Assembly (NCBI GenBank): GCA_963814975.1
Contig: CAWFFB010000002.1
Location: forward strand, 1 to 63,287
DNA length: 63,287 nucleotides
Origin: CAVUXJ01 sp963814975
Lineage (GTDB): Bacteria; Acidobacteriota; Vicinamibacteria; Vicinamibacterales; CAVVIG01
Reading direction: 5' to 3'
Shown here: positions 17,818-27,488 of the stretch, piece after piece
Position numbering within the stretch: position 1 is the first letter of the stretch
How the letters are laid out: every line of letters starts with the position of its first letter
The notes under the pieces: model-generated
Seen by the model: only the letters and a program-made list of their open reading frames with translations
Database searches by the model: none
What the model was told of the DNA's origin: nothing
Program-made: the position numbers and the translations under genes

Positions 17818-17910
17818 AACATTTTCGAGGTGCCTGCCGAGGCACTGCCGGCAACCGAAGCCGTCCTTACCATGGTGGGCGGCAAGATCATCCGAGACTC
17901 AGCACAATAG
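17818..17910 (+). pseudogene. Amidohydrolase, C-terminal remnant
   Basis: The frame NIFEVPAEALPATEAVLTMV, then GGKIIRDSAQ and stop, matches the last residues of metal-dependent amidohydrolases. An in-frame stop lies just before it, and upstream sequence (17622 to 17817) no longer reads as the enzyme. A 3' remnant only. Confidence 0.45.
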
Positions 17911-18041
17911 CCGGGTGTGCGCAACAGTTTGAGGCATGCAGTCGAATCGCTGTCGCCTACATTCGGAAACGTCCGTGGTAGGGTAGGCTTACGGCAGCAG
18001 GGTTCTCGCGTGAGCAGCGCGTCGCAAACCAGGGGGACGAC

Positions 18042-18233
18042 ATGAAGGTCGTTGTAGATTTGAACCTATGTAGCCTCCACGGGCTCTGCGTGGAGACGGC
18101 GCCTGAGGTGTTCCAGATTGGCGACGACGGTGCACTGCATGTTCTGAACGAGACGCCACCTGAGGATCTGCGCGCGAAGGTGGGGGCAGCGGTGCGGGAG
18201 TGTCCAACCGGTGCGATTTCAATCGAAGAATGA
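18042..18233 (+). CDS. Ferredoxin, P450-type, with CxxHxxC motif
   Basis: A 63-residue acidic ferredoxin. Cluster ligands are C10, C16 and C54 (C-S-L-H-G-L-C and ECPTGA), with His13 where a fourth Cys would be. Such ferredoxins bind a 3Fe-4S, or a labile 4Fe-4S, cluster and pass electrons to cytochromes P450. A GGGGGAC ribosome-binding sequence precedes the ATG. It is followed nine bases later by the reductase gene, so the two form an electron-transfer pair; no P450 gene is in the window. Confidence 0.92.
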   Translation: MKVVVDLNLCSLHGLCVETAPEVFQIGDDGALHVLNETPPEDLRAKVGAAVRECPTGAISIEE

Positions 18234-18242
18234 CGTGATCCA

Positions 18243-19445
18243 ATGCTGCGCCGCATCGCCATCGTTGGCGCCTCGCTCGCCGGCCTGCGTGCGGCGGAGA
18301 CACTGCGCGACCGAGGCTTCGACGGCGAGCTAACGCTGATTGGCGATGAGCCACATCGCCCCTACGACCGGCCGCCGCTCTCGAAACAGGTCCTTCAAGG
18401 CGCCTGGGAGCCGGAGCAGACCTTTTTTCGCAGGAAGGACGGGTACGACGCGCTCGCGCTCGACATGCGGCTTGGCGTGCGCGCGATGTCGGTCGACCTC
18501 CGCGCTAGGCGCGTCGCGCTTGCTGATGGCACGTTCGCCGACTACGACCGTCTGATCATCGCGACAGGTGCGCGGGTCCGGACCCTCTCGGCCATTGCGC
18601 CACGGGCAGGCCTGCTCGCCTTACGCGGTCTGGACGACGCGATCGCGCTGCGACTGGCACTGATGGACGCGCCCCGTGTCGCGATTGTCGGCGCAGGGTT
18701 CATCGGCCTCGAGGTCGCTGCCTCTTGCCGCGCTCGCGGCCTGCCCGTCACCGTGATCGAGTCGCTTGCCGTCCCGCTTTCTCCAATCCTTGGGCCGACG
18801 TTCTGCGGCATGGTAGCGGCCATGCATCGGGACCACGGCGTGGACCTTCGCACCGGGGTTACCGTGACCGACGTCTTCGGCGCGTCGCGCGTCGCCGGGA
18901 TCGCGCTCTCCGACGGCTCACGGATCGACGCCGACGTGGTGGTGGTCGGCATCGGCGTCACTCCAAACACGGAATGGCTCGAACGCAGCGGCCTCACGCT
19001 CGACAACGGTGTGGTCTGCAACGGCTCCGGTGAAGCCGCCCCAGATGTGTATGCGGCCGGCGACGTGGCCCGGGTCGCAAACCAGTGGCACGGCGATTCA
19101 CCGCGAATCGAGCATTGGACCAACGCGGTCGAGCAGGCAGTGCACGCCGCGGAGAACGCTCTCGCCGGCCCCGAGGCGTGCACGAGTTTCTCGTCCGTGC
19201 CGTACTTCTGGTCAGACCAGTACGACCGTAAAATCCAGTTCATCGGTCGCGCACGGCCGCACGACGAGATGGTGATCGTCGACGGGTCGCTCGCCGACCG
19301 ACGGCTGACGGCGCTCTACCGGCGTGGCGATCGGGTGGTGGCCTGTCTCGCCGTGAATCAACCGCGCGCTCTGCTCAAGTACAGGAAGCTGCTCGCCGCC
19401 GGCGCCTCGTGGGAAGCTGCCCTGTCGGGAACAGCCGCTTCATAG
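18243..19445 (+). CDS. FAD-dependent ferredoxin reductase
   Basis: A 400-residue reductase of the putidaredoxin/rhodocoxin reductase group. It has an FAD Rossmann motif IAIVGASLAGLRAAETLR, PYDRPPLSK, ATGARVR, an NAD(P)H motif VAIVGAGFIGLEVAASCRARG, and YAAGDVARV near residue 270. C-terminal VPYFWSDQYDRKIQFIG is the reductase-specific domain. It transfers electrons from NAD(P)H to the adjacent ferredoxin. Intact, cytosolic. Its likely P450 partner must be elsewhere or lost; the neighbouring upstream gene is only a remnant. Confidence 0.93.
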   Translation: MLRRIAIVGASLAGLRAAETLRDRGFDGELTLIGDEPHRPYDRPPLSKQVLQGAWEPEQTFFRRKDGYDALALDMRLGVRAMSVDLRARRVALADGTFADYDRLIIATGARVRTLSAIAPRAGLLALRGLDDAIALRLALMDAPRVAIVGAGFIGLEVAASCRARGLPVTVIESLAVPLSPILGPTFCGMVAAMHRDHGVDLRTGVTVTDVFGASRVAGIALSDGSRIDADVVVVGIGVTPNTEWLERSGLTLDNGVVCNGSGEAAPDVYAAGDVARVANQWHGDSPRIEHWTNAVEQAVHAAENALAGPEACTSFSSVPYFWSDQYDRKIQFIGRARPHDEMVIVDGSLADRRLTALYRRGDRVVACLAVNQPRALLKYRKLLAAGASWEAALSGTAAS

Positions 19446-19592
19446 CCCGTCTCGTCGCGGCCTGCCTCGGTGTTTGGGACTTCCGTGCTCGCCACCCGTA
19501 GTCGCGTCGATATAGAGAGAACACACAGGCGACAACTGCGCTTGGTCCCTCTGCTGGACACGATCCAGGCGGCGGTTCAACTGCCATCGTTG

Positions 19593-19679
19593 ATAGGTCC
19601 TGACTAACGGCGTAGTGGCGATCTGGGACCCCGGGCGGAAGTCACTCGCCACTGCCCCGGGCCAGTGGAGAGTAATTCT
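19593..19679 (+). repeat. Palindromic dispersed repeat, copy G
   Basis: TAGGTCCTGACTAACGGCG, AGTGGCGATCTGGGACCCC, AAGTCACTCGCCACT and CCAGTGGAGAGTAATTC. It separates the reductase from the kinase 2 side. Confidence 0.75.
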
Positions 19680-19824
19680 CGATGGCGAGGTTCGCGGAGG
19701 GACTTCGACGGCGCTCGTCAGTTTGTGGGGCACGAGCCGGTTCAGCTCTTCTTGCCAGGGTCGAAAGTCACTGCCGCTGGAGGGATTTTCATGCCGTTTC
19801 GCGAGCTGAAACCTGCGATCAACC
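19680..19824 (-). other. Possible kinase-propeller 3' tail remnant
   Basis: The minus strand at 19766 to 19727 encodes FRPWQEELNRLVP, similar to the closing WTEELKRLVP of kinase 2. It may be a leftover C-terminus of another PD40 kinase. Weak, because only thirteen residues are involved. Confidence 0.3.
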
Positions 19825-22537
19825 TCACCGCGTCGGCACGAGACGCTTCAGCTCCTCCGTCCAGTTCTGCACGACGATCAGGTTCGACGCCGTGCCGCCG
19901 GCGGCTTCCGCCTGGCCACTGCGGATGATCAGGAACCGTCCATCGGGGGCGATGTCGTACGGCCGAGTGCCAGCCGCTAGCGCGAGCATCGCGAATTCGA
20001 ACAACACCTGCGGACGCCCGGCGACGAGCGTCGTCCCGGACTGCACCGGGACCGCAAGCATCTGCCGACTGTCCAGGCTGCTGAAGAACAGTTCCCGGCC
20101 GTCACGCGACCAGAGTGGGAGACGGCCGCCGCCCGTCGAGATCTGTTGCCGATTTCCGAGCTCCGGATACCGCTCGACGTAGATCTCGTATCGACCGGAC
20201 ACGTTCGAGCTGGTAGGCCATCCAGCGTCCGTCTGGAGAGACGGCCGCGAAGTCGTTGCAGAACTCGCTTTTCACCAGCACGTTCGCGTCGGACGGGCGC
20301 TCGATGGCGATCTGCCCGATCGCGCACTGAATGCTCGGCGGCACCTCGGTAAACAGGAGCTGTCTGCCGTCTGCCGACCAGCCGTTGGCGCGCAGATCGA
20401 GGAGATCTTTCGCACGCGCGAGGAGCCGCTCGTCGCTGCCGGTGCCATCCGCCGGCCGCCAGAACAGCTCCGGGTAGCCCGCTCGTGCTCGACGTAAAGA
20501 TGATGCGCTGCCCGTCGGGCGTCCAGAGCGGGCTGTGGTCCGGCGCCGGGTCGGTCGTCAGCCGGCTCAGCGTTGCGCGGGCGAAATCGTAGATCCAGAC
20601 ATCCGTCTGGGTGGCGAGTGCGAGCCGCGCGCCGTCGGGCGACACCCGGACGTCGCGGTACGAGTCCAGCGGGAGGCCAGGCAGCGGTGAGGCACGTCCC
20701 TGGCGATCCACCGACACGACGGTCTGCTGGCCACCGCCACCGGCCCCGCCTGGGACGTAGACGAGCGAGCCGTTGGCGGCCACCGCGACGTCAGCGGCGC
20801 CCGAGTCCGGTCGTCACCACGCCCTCCAGCACCGGCGCAGGCGTCCCGACCACCTCCAGCCGTCCGAGGTCGAATGCCACGGCGCGCAACGTCCCTGCGA
20901 CGCCGTAGACCAGATGCCCCGTCGGCACGTAGTGCGCGTGGCTGCCGCCACGGATGAGCACCTTCGACGTACCGGTCTGCAGATCCAGCACCGCAATCTG
21001 CGCGTTCTCGATGCTGCCGTTGGCCGGAGTAATCGTGAAGAGGACCGCCTCGCCTCCAGGCAGGAACTCGGGCCAGACGTGATCGCCTTCCCCGCGCTCG
21101 CGATCGGGCTTCGTGAGCACGGTGGGCTCGCCTCCTGCCGCGGACACGCGCTGCAGGCCTGTTGCCGCTGTGTTCGTCGCGAAGATGATGGTCCCGTCCG
21201 GGCCCCACGTGGCACCGCGCGGGTGGCCACCTTGGCGAGCGCACACTGTCACTGGCGGCCCACCCGTGATCGCCACTTTCTTGATCGTGGTTCCGTCGAA
21301 AAACCCAACCCACTGTCCGTCAGGTGAGATGAATACGCCGTGTGGCGCGCCAAGACCGCTCAGCACCGTGGGCTCGAGCTGGTTGAGCGCACGTACCAGC
21401 AGCTGGTTGTTGCCGCGATAGACGACGCGTGAACCGTCGGGCGTGATGGCGACGTCGCGATCGGCGCCCTGCAGCGTTAACGCAGCCGACCCGGACGTGG
21501 TGATCGTCGTGCGGACGACCGAAGGCGGCGCCGGGCGCGTGGCGAACCACACCAGCGCGCCGCCGACGGCGGCGACCACCAGCGCACCGGCCGTCAGTGC
21601 CGCGACGCGCCGCCACAGCGGTCTGTGTGGCAGCGGCGCTGCCGACGCCGTGCTGGTGGCCGCGACGCCTGCCTGGTGATCGAGGACGAAGAGCGCCGCC
21701 GCGATGTCGGCGATCCGCTTGCGGCGATCCTTGACGAGGCACCGTTGCAGCAGCGTGCGGACCGGCGGCGGCACGTCGGACGGGAGCGCCTCCCAGTTCG
21801 GTTCGAGGCGGACCACCGCGCCGAGCACCTCCGTCATGTCCTCGCCATCAAAGGCGCGCCGGCCCGTCAGCATCTCGTACAGCACGCAGCCGAACGCCCA
21901 GATGTCGCTGCGCTTGTCCGCCTCCCGCCCCTTCGCCTGCTCCGGCGACATGTACGCGGCCGTGCCCAGCAGGACGCCCACGCCGGTCATCATGGCGGGC
22001 GACGTGATCGTGGGAGACGCCGTGACGTCGGCGGGGCCGGCCGCGGCGTCCGGGTGCGCGAGCTTCGCGAGCCCGAAGTCGAGCACCTTCACCGTGCCGT
22101 CGGGCGGAGCTTGATGTTCGCGGGCTTCAGATCGCGATGGATGATGCCCTGCTCGTGCGCCGCTTCGAGCGCCTCGGCGATCTGCCGCGCGATCGGCAGG
22201 GCTTCGTCGAGCGGAATCGGCCCACGCGCGATCCGATCGGCGAGCGTCGTCGCCCTCGACCAGTTCCAGGACGAGCGCGTGGCGTCTCACCGCTGTCCTC
22301 GAAGCCGTAGATCGCCGCCGATGTGCGGATGGTTCAGCGAGGCGAGCACCTGCGCTTCGCGCTTGAAACCGGGCGAGGCGATCGGGATCGCGTGCGAAGG
22401 CGTCGGGCAGGACCTTGATCGCGACCTCGCGATTCAGCTTGCGTGTCGCGCGCGCGATACACCTCGCCCATGCCGCCGGCCCCGAGGGCGGAGAGGATCT
22501 CGTACGGGCCGAGGCGGGCGCCGGGTGTGAGGGCCAG
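19825..22537 (-). pseudogene. Serine/threonine kinase fused to PD40 propeller (kinase 2, multiply frameshifted)
   Basis: The head at 22537 reads LALTPGARLGPYEILSALG, with the start codon position occupied by CTG. Later segments show VKVLDFGLAK, GTAAYMSPEQAKG, DIWAFGCVLYEMLTG, a membrane helix (AALTAGALVVAAVGGALVWF), and propeller blades (SPDGQWVGFFDG, WPEFLPGGEAVLFT, SPDGARLALAT) ending QNWTEELKRLVPTR. At least six frame changes lie between 22450 and 20200. As a membrane kinase with an extracytoplasmic sensor propeller it would signal by Ser/Thr phosphorylation if intact. A repeat copy flanks each side (19679 and 22576). Confidence 0.78.
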
Positions 22538-22546
22538 ACTGCATCG

Positions 22547-22553
22547 GATTATA
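22547..22553 (-). promoter_or_regulatory. TATAATC box of kinase 2
   Basis: Ten bases before the first in-frame codon and 22 bp from repeat copy H. Same arrangement as kinase 1. Confidence 0.55.
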
Positions 22554-22575
22554 CGGGCGGGGCGGCAGCGCGGAC

Positions 22576-22706
22576 GGGATTACTCCTGATCAACGGGGAA
22601 GCGGCGACCTGGGCCCCCGGCGGGATCACTCGCCACTCCGCCGAAGTGGCGCATTCGAGGCCCCACGGCGGGGTCACTCGCCACTGCGCGACTTATCGCG
22701 AGAAAT
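22576..22706 (+). repeat. Palindromic dispersed repeat, copy H (tandem one and a half copies)
   Basis: GGGATTACTCCTGATCAACG, then two successive AGTGGCG/ACTCGCCACT units (22612 to 22638 and 22645 to 22690), ending GCGCGACTTATCGCG. It looks like an internal duplication of the hairpin core. Confidence 0.7.
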
Positions 22707-22799
22707 GGGTGTGGTTGTTGCCTTGCGGAATCTTCTCCGCGAAGACCAATCCAATCCAGGGTCGTCATGAGTGCCCTGCCGAACCGTGTAGTCCGTTCG

Positions 22800-23483
22800 T
22801 CAGAAGCGCACAACCGGCCCGACGCTGAGTTCGAACTGTTGCGTCAGTTGTCCAGTCAGGACCACGAGACAGCCGCCGACTCCGACCGTGCCACACGCCC
22901 ATGCGCCAACTTCTGGATCAATCAGGATTGGCAGCCATTTCGCCTCGGCGCGTATCGCGAACCTGGAGCCCAGGAATTGTTTCAATCCGGCGCCGAAGCC
23001 GAACGAGAAACGCGTGAAGCCATCGTGCGCGGCGGCAACGTGCGTGGCACCGACGCTGCCCGTCAGAAACGATCGGAGACCTTTCACTTCGGGGATGACG
23101 AACTCACGCGTGAAGTCCGCGTGAAACTGGTTCAACGTGACGTCTCCGAGCGACGCGCCCAGAAGTCCCAATGGCGCGTCGAACCGCAGCGTCGAAGTCG
23201 ACCGCGTCCATCGGAACTCAATCAGGGAGAAATCATCGAAACGGACACCGGCAGACAGACCATAGCTCGAAGCGTCTTTCCAGGTGGCCTGAGTCTGCGA
23301 CGGCTGCTCCGCCCGCACGTCGAAGGTCCCTCCAAACCTGACGCCGACGAACGGCGTCACCTCGAACGAGTCGATCTGGACATACTGCGCACGCGCGGGT
23401 GTCGCGAGCGCCAGTAACGCTTGAAGCGTCAGGCAGGCGGTCGGTCCTTTCGACCGCAGGCCATGGAGGAATCCGAGCGGCAT
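22800..23483 (-). CDS. Outer-membrane beta-barrel protein
   Basis: An intact 227-residue protein with a signal peptide ending ATPARAQ, then alternating strands from FEVTPFVGVRFGGTF to a C-terminal QFELSVGPVVRF with the terminal Phe required for Bam-mediated insertion. The size fits an 8 to 10 stranded OmpA/OmpW-like barrel. Ligand and role are unknown. It reads monocistronic, with kinase remnants upstream. Confidence 0.8.
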   Translation of the reverse strand: MPLGFLHGLRSKGPTACLTLQALLALATPARAQYVQIDSFEVTPFVGVRFGGTFDVRAEQPSQTQATWKDASSYGLSAGVRFDDFSLIEFRWTRSTSTLRFDAPLGLLGASLGDVTLNQFHADFTREFVIPEVKGLRSFLTGSVGATHVAAAHDGFTRFSFGFGAGLKQFLGSRFAIRAEAKWLPILIDPEVGAWACGTVGVGGCLVVLTGQLTQQFELSVGPVVRF

Positions 23484-23545
23484 GTTGCTAGGTTACACCG
23501 TCCGACAGCCAGTTCGTGCCACGTCAGCGAACCCGGCCGAATCGG

Positions 23546-23686
23546 AGTTTCGATCGGCATCCGAACGGCAACCGATTCGCGCTGGCAATACCGCAGGGCG
23601 CGCGAACTGAAGCACAGCAGGACAAGATCGTCTTCATCTTCAATTTCTTCGGTGAGCTGCGGTGGATCGCGCCGGTAAAGCGATGA
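23546..23686 (+). pseudogene. Kinase-propeller C-terminal tail remnant
   Basis: The plus-strand frame SFDRHPNGNRFALAIPQGA ... KIVFIFNFFGELRWIAPVKR matches the closing blade and tail of PD40 kinases. Nothing of the preceding protein remains. Its TGA overlaps the ATG of the following kinase head. Confidence 0.5.
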
Positions 23687-23793
23687 TGGTCGGGACGGAG
23701 CTCGGCCCCAATGAGATCGTCGCCTCCATTGACACAGGCGGCATGGGGGAGGCTATCGGGCGCGGGATGCCACGCACTAAAACGTCCCCAGGT
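23683..23793 (+). pseudogene. Orphan kinase N-terminal head (plus strand)
   Basis: MMVGTELGPNEIVASIDTGG, then MGEAIGRGMPRTKT, is a degenerate kinase opening (normally LGPYEIV, GAGGMGEVYRARD). It starts with ATGA overlap to the tail above and ends at repeat copy R. Confidence 0.5.
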
Positions 23794-23794
23794 C

Positions 23795-23881
23795 GGATAG
23801 GTCCTCAAAACGCCGCCGTGGCGATCGAAACTCTTCGCGACCGATTGCTCAACACTGCGCCCGACTGATCGTTACTAATCC
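23795..23881 (+). repeat. Palindromic dispersed repeat, copy R
   Basis: GGATAGGTCCTCAAAACGCC, CGTGGCGATCGAAAC, then CACTGCGCCCGACTGATCGT and TACTAATCC. Forward orientation; fifteen bases from the 3' end of kinase 3. Confidence 0.5.
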
Positions 23882-23896
23882 GATCAGCTCCTCAAA

Positions 23897-26819
23897 CTAC
23901 TTCTTCAGCCCCGCCGTCCAGTTCTGCACGATGGTGATCGGCGACGTGACCGCATCGTCAGCGGCGACGTTCATCAGAAACCGGCCATCGGCCGCGACGG
24001 CATACTGCGCCCGAGCCAGAAACCCGGCAGCCGCAATATTTCCGCCAGTGGCGAGCCGCGTCGGAAAGAGTGCGACAGGTGCGCCGGCCTCCAGCGTGTG
24101 CGTATCCGGCGCCAGGCGGATCGGCACCGCCATCAGCCGAGTGTCCGGCGCCACGTAGAACAGTTCCCGGCCGTCCCGCCGCCAGCGCGGCTGCACGCCG
24201 CCCGCCACCGAGACCTGCCACTTCCCGCCCGCCTCCGGAAACGTCCGGATGTAGATCTCGTAGCGTCCCGATTCGTTGGACGCATACGCGAGCCACCGGC
24301 CGTCGGGGGAAAACTGCCCCTCAATCTCGTCAAAGCGGCTCTCCAGGACCGGCGAACGGCTTCGCGCTCGCCCATCAGTGGTAAGGCCCAGAGGTCCGAC
24401 GCGGTCTTCGGGTCCTGCGTGCTGTAGAGCAGGAAGCGGCCATCCCGCGACCAGTCCAGCGGTGCCTTCGCTTGCGACGTGACGAGCAGCGGTTGCTCGT
24501 CAGCCGCGCCACTGGCGGGCTTCTCGAACAGGTCGAAGACGCCGTTGCGAGTAGACCGAAAGACGATGCTGGCTCCCGTCCGGTGACCAGATGGCGCCGC
24601 TGTCGATGGCGACATCAAACGTGAAGCGACTGGGCACGCCCCGGCCCACCTCGATGAGCCACACATCGAAGTTTCCTTGCACAGCGCGGTTTACCGCGAC
24701 CCGCTGGCCATCCGGCGCGAGCTCAGGATTCGCGGGCGCATTTTCGTCCGGCGGGCCGATGGCGCCCACCATCTTGCCGGTGCGGTCGACCCAGACGAGC
24801 TGCCGCCTGGAGCCAGCGCCCGCGCGATGGGCCAAGACGCCTGTCGCCGACACCGAGAAGGCGCTGTGAAACGCTCCGTCGTCAGTCCCAACCGCCTGCG
24901 CCACCGGCATCGGCTCGTCCAGCCACGGTCGCGCGCGCCGCATCGAACGGATACGCGGCGAGCACCCCCTGCGACACGAGCAGGAGATAGCCGGGTGCGG
25001 CATACACGGCCAGCGGTTTCGGCGGGCATGACACGCGTCGGCTCGCCACCGTCGAGTGACCCCACATAGACGCCGCGCGTGTCCGGCTGCCCCGTCGCCA
25101 TCAAGAAGAGGAATCGGCGGCCATCCGGCAAAAACTGCGGCCAGCGATGGCTGCCTTGCCCAGCCGCCAGCCGCGTCACCGGCGCCAGCGGTCCCGCCTG
25201 TCGCCGCCACGCGCATGAGTGGGTCATGCTCGCCGGCGCGAACACGATGACACCGTCGCGGTTCCATGTGCCGCCACGACCCACGGGCGCATCGGCAAGC
25301 ACCTGCAGCTGCGCCTCCGGCCAGATCGATCCGCTTCAATTTGCCGTCGGCAAAAAAGCCGATCGCGCGGCCATCCGGCGCCCAGAACGGATACGCGGCG
25401 CCCTCGGTTCCTGCGAGCGGCTGCGCCCTGACCTGGTCGAGCGGCCGCAGCCAGAGCTGTGAGCCTTTTTCTCCATTGGCGACAAACGCCAACTGCCGTC
25501 CGTCGTGCGAGAGCGCAAACGAAAACGCATCGCTCGTGGGCGGCGTGACGACGTCCAGGCGCGTGACGACCGGCTCGGGCGCCGCGCGGCGGAGGTAGAG
25601 CGTCGGCGGCAATGCAAGCGCGACGGTCAGCACAGCGAGCGCGACCAGCGACCATCATGCCACGCGACTCGCGCGTGACGCAGAAGCGCGTTGCGGCTGC
25701 GCCGATCGCCGGAGCGGCTGTCGTCGCGACGCGCCTCCAGACTCCAGCCGCGCGTCGCCGATGTCGCGCCGACGCGCTGCTTCGGATCCTTCTCCAGGCA
25801 CACGACGCAGCAGATCGGCGAACTCGCGGCGTGGTGTCGCCGGCGAGAGCGCGTCGCAGTCCGGCTCGCCGTTCGAGCATCGCCGCGAGCGTGTCGGTGA
25901 CGTCGTCGCCCTCGAATGCGCGCTTGCCCGTCAGCATCTCGTAGAGCACGCAGCCGAAGGCCCAGATGTCGCGCGCTTGTCGACGGCCTTGCCGCGCGCC
26001 TGCTCGGGGCTCATGTAGGCGGCGGTGCCGAGAATCATGCCGACGCCCGTCGTCATCGCCGGCGCGTGATCGTCGGCGACTGCGACGCGTCGGCGCATCG
26101 CGCCTGCTGGTTCCAGCGCTTTCGCCAGCCCGAAGTCCAGCACCTTCACCGTGCCGTCGGCGCGCACCTTGATGTTGGCGGGCTTGAGATCGCGATGGAT
26201 GATCCCCTGCTCGTGCGCGGCTTCGAGCGCCTCCGCGATCTGCTTGCGCGATCGGCAGCGCTTCGTCGACGGGAATCGCGCCCGCGCGCGATGCGCTCGG
26301 CGAGCGTCGGCCCCTCGACCAGCTCCATGCACGAGCGCGCGCGCACGCCGCCTGCGATGTCTTCAAGGCCGTAGATCGCGGCGATGTTCGGATGGTTGAG
26401 CGAGGCGAGCAGCTGTGCTTCGCGCTTGAAGCGCGCGAGCCGGTCGGGATCGAGCGGCGAAGAGTTCGGGCAGGACTTTCAGCGCGACGTCGCGACCGAG
26501 CTTCGTGTCGCGCGCGCGATAGACCTCGCCCATCCCGCCTGCGCCGAGGCGGGACAGAATCTGGTAGCTGCCGATCTGTCGGCCGCTGAGCGACCCGCCT
26601 GCATCCTCAGCCATGACCTTCGCCGCCATCTCCAACGCCGGGGCTGTGAGGAACCTTTCTGCGGTGCCTTCGTGCGCGAGCAGGGATTCCACTTCCCGCC
26701 GCAAGGCGTCATCGCCCTCACACGCCTTGGCGAGGAACCGCCCCCGCTCGTTCGGCGTCCTTTGCCAACGCGGCGTGATAGAGCTGCGAAACCTGCTGCC
26801 AGTGGTCAGGTTTCACCAT
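23897..26819 (-). pseudogene. Serine/threonine kinase fused to PD40 propeller (kinase 3, multiply frameshifted)
   Basis: ATG 26819 starts VKPDHWQQVSQLYHAALAKD, the N-terminal extension common to one class of acidobacterial kinases. It is followed by LRREVESLLAHEG, the kinase opening IGSYQILSRLGAGGMGEVYR, VLDFGLAKAL, AAYMSPEQARGKA, FGCVLYEMLTGKRAFEG, a hydrophobic segment, and propeller blades (WAPDGRAIGFFADGKLKRI) ending QNWTAGLKK. More than six one-base shifts are spread along it (for example near 26768, 26455, 26090, 25320, 24540 and 24340). Bracketed by repeat copies R and I. Confidence 0.75.
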
Positions 26820-26971
26820 ACGTGTCCTCGTGCAGCGACCACGCTGATCGTGATCGCCAGGGTCCAATCGAGCCGGGTGTCCCGCGCATGGTAGACCTCG
26901 CCCCTGCCGCCCGCGCTGGGTGGCGCGACGATTTCGTACGGGCCGAGCCTCGTACCTTGGGTGCGGGCCAC
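26813..26971 (-). pseudogene. Orphan kinase head directly upstream of kinase 3
   Basis: GTG 26971 starts ARTQGTRLGPYEIVAPPSAG, then GRGEVYHARDTRLDWTLAI, the N-lobe of a PD40 kinase of a different class from kinase 3, with a damaged glycine loop. It stops at 26813, overlapping the kinase 3 start. It owns the promoter box. Confidence 0.6.
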
Positions 26972-26983
26972 AGGGGTCAGAGG

Positions 26984-26990
26984 GATTATA
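26984..26990 (-). promoter_or_regulatory. TATAATC box upstream of orphan head and kinase 3
   Basis: Thirteen bases before GTG 26971 and 24 bp from repeat copy I. Confidence 0.5.
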
Positions 26991-27014
26991 GGGGCGGGGA
27001 GTCGCCAGCAGGAC

Positions 27015-27085
27015 GGGATTAGTCCTGACTGACGGCGATAGTGGCGACCTGAGGCCACCCGGCGGGGATTACTCGCCACTGCGCG
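27015..27085 (+). repeat. Palindromic dispersed repeat, copy I, cut by an IS30 end
   Basis: GGGATTAGTCCTGACTGACG, GTGGCGACCTGAGGCC, TTACTCGCCACTGCGC, then the IS30 terminus. Confidence 0.75.
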
Positions 27086-27107
27086 GGCCGATTCAACCGG
27101 TCGATGC
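27086..27107 (-). mobile_element. Solo IS30 terminal fragment
   Basis: GGCCGATTCAACCGGTCGAT plus GC is the complement of the right inverted repeat of the two IS30 copies. No other IS30 sequence follows. It sits at the same point of the repeat as the complete copy 2. Confidence 0.6.
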
Positions 27108-27488
27108 TCGTTACCTATCCGACCGATGGTTTTCGGCGACGCTGCACGACTGATAACCATCTCCTACGTGCTGGCCGATGCCCTCTCCTCATAGCCGCTC
27201 GATTTGGAAGTGTTGGACGAACGAGACCAGCTCGGTTGTGCAGGCTATCCCTTGATCATGAGCACTCGAAGCTTCGCCTTCTTCGACGCTTCGAGCGGAC
27301 TGCTGGTGACTCCCCAAACAAGGCGTTGCTGATGATGGCGATCGCCTCGGCTCGTCTTCACCAACGTTGATGTGCTTGGCTTCGTAGAGGACGGCATTCA
27401 GGACCCCCTCGAAGGACGATACTGCGCGGCGCGGCTATCCCCGCAGCGCGCGCCGAGCCCGCGGAGAAGATCGGCGCGACACGCCGCC
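27108..27488. other. Unassigned stretch
   Basis: No supported gene. The minus strand reads SFEGVLNAVLYEAKHINVGE, and after a frame change AEAIAIISNALFGESPAV, which may be a decayed coding region I cannot identify. Confidence 0.3.
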
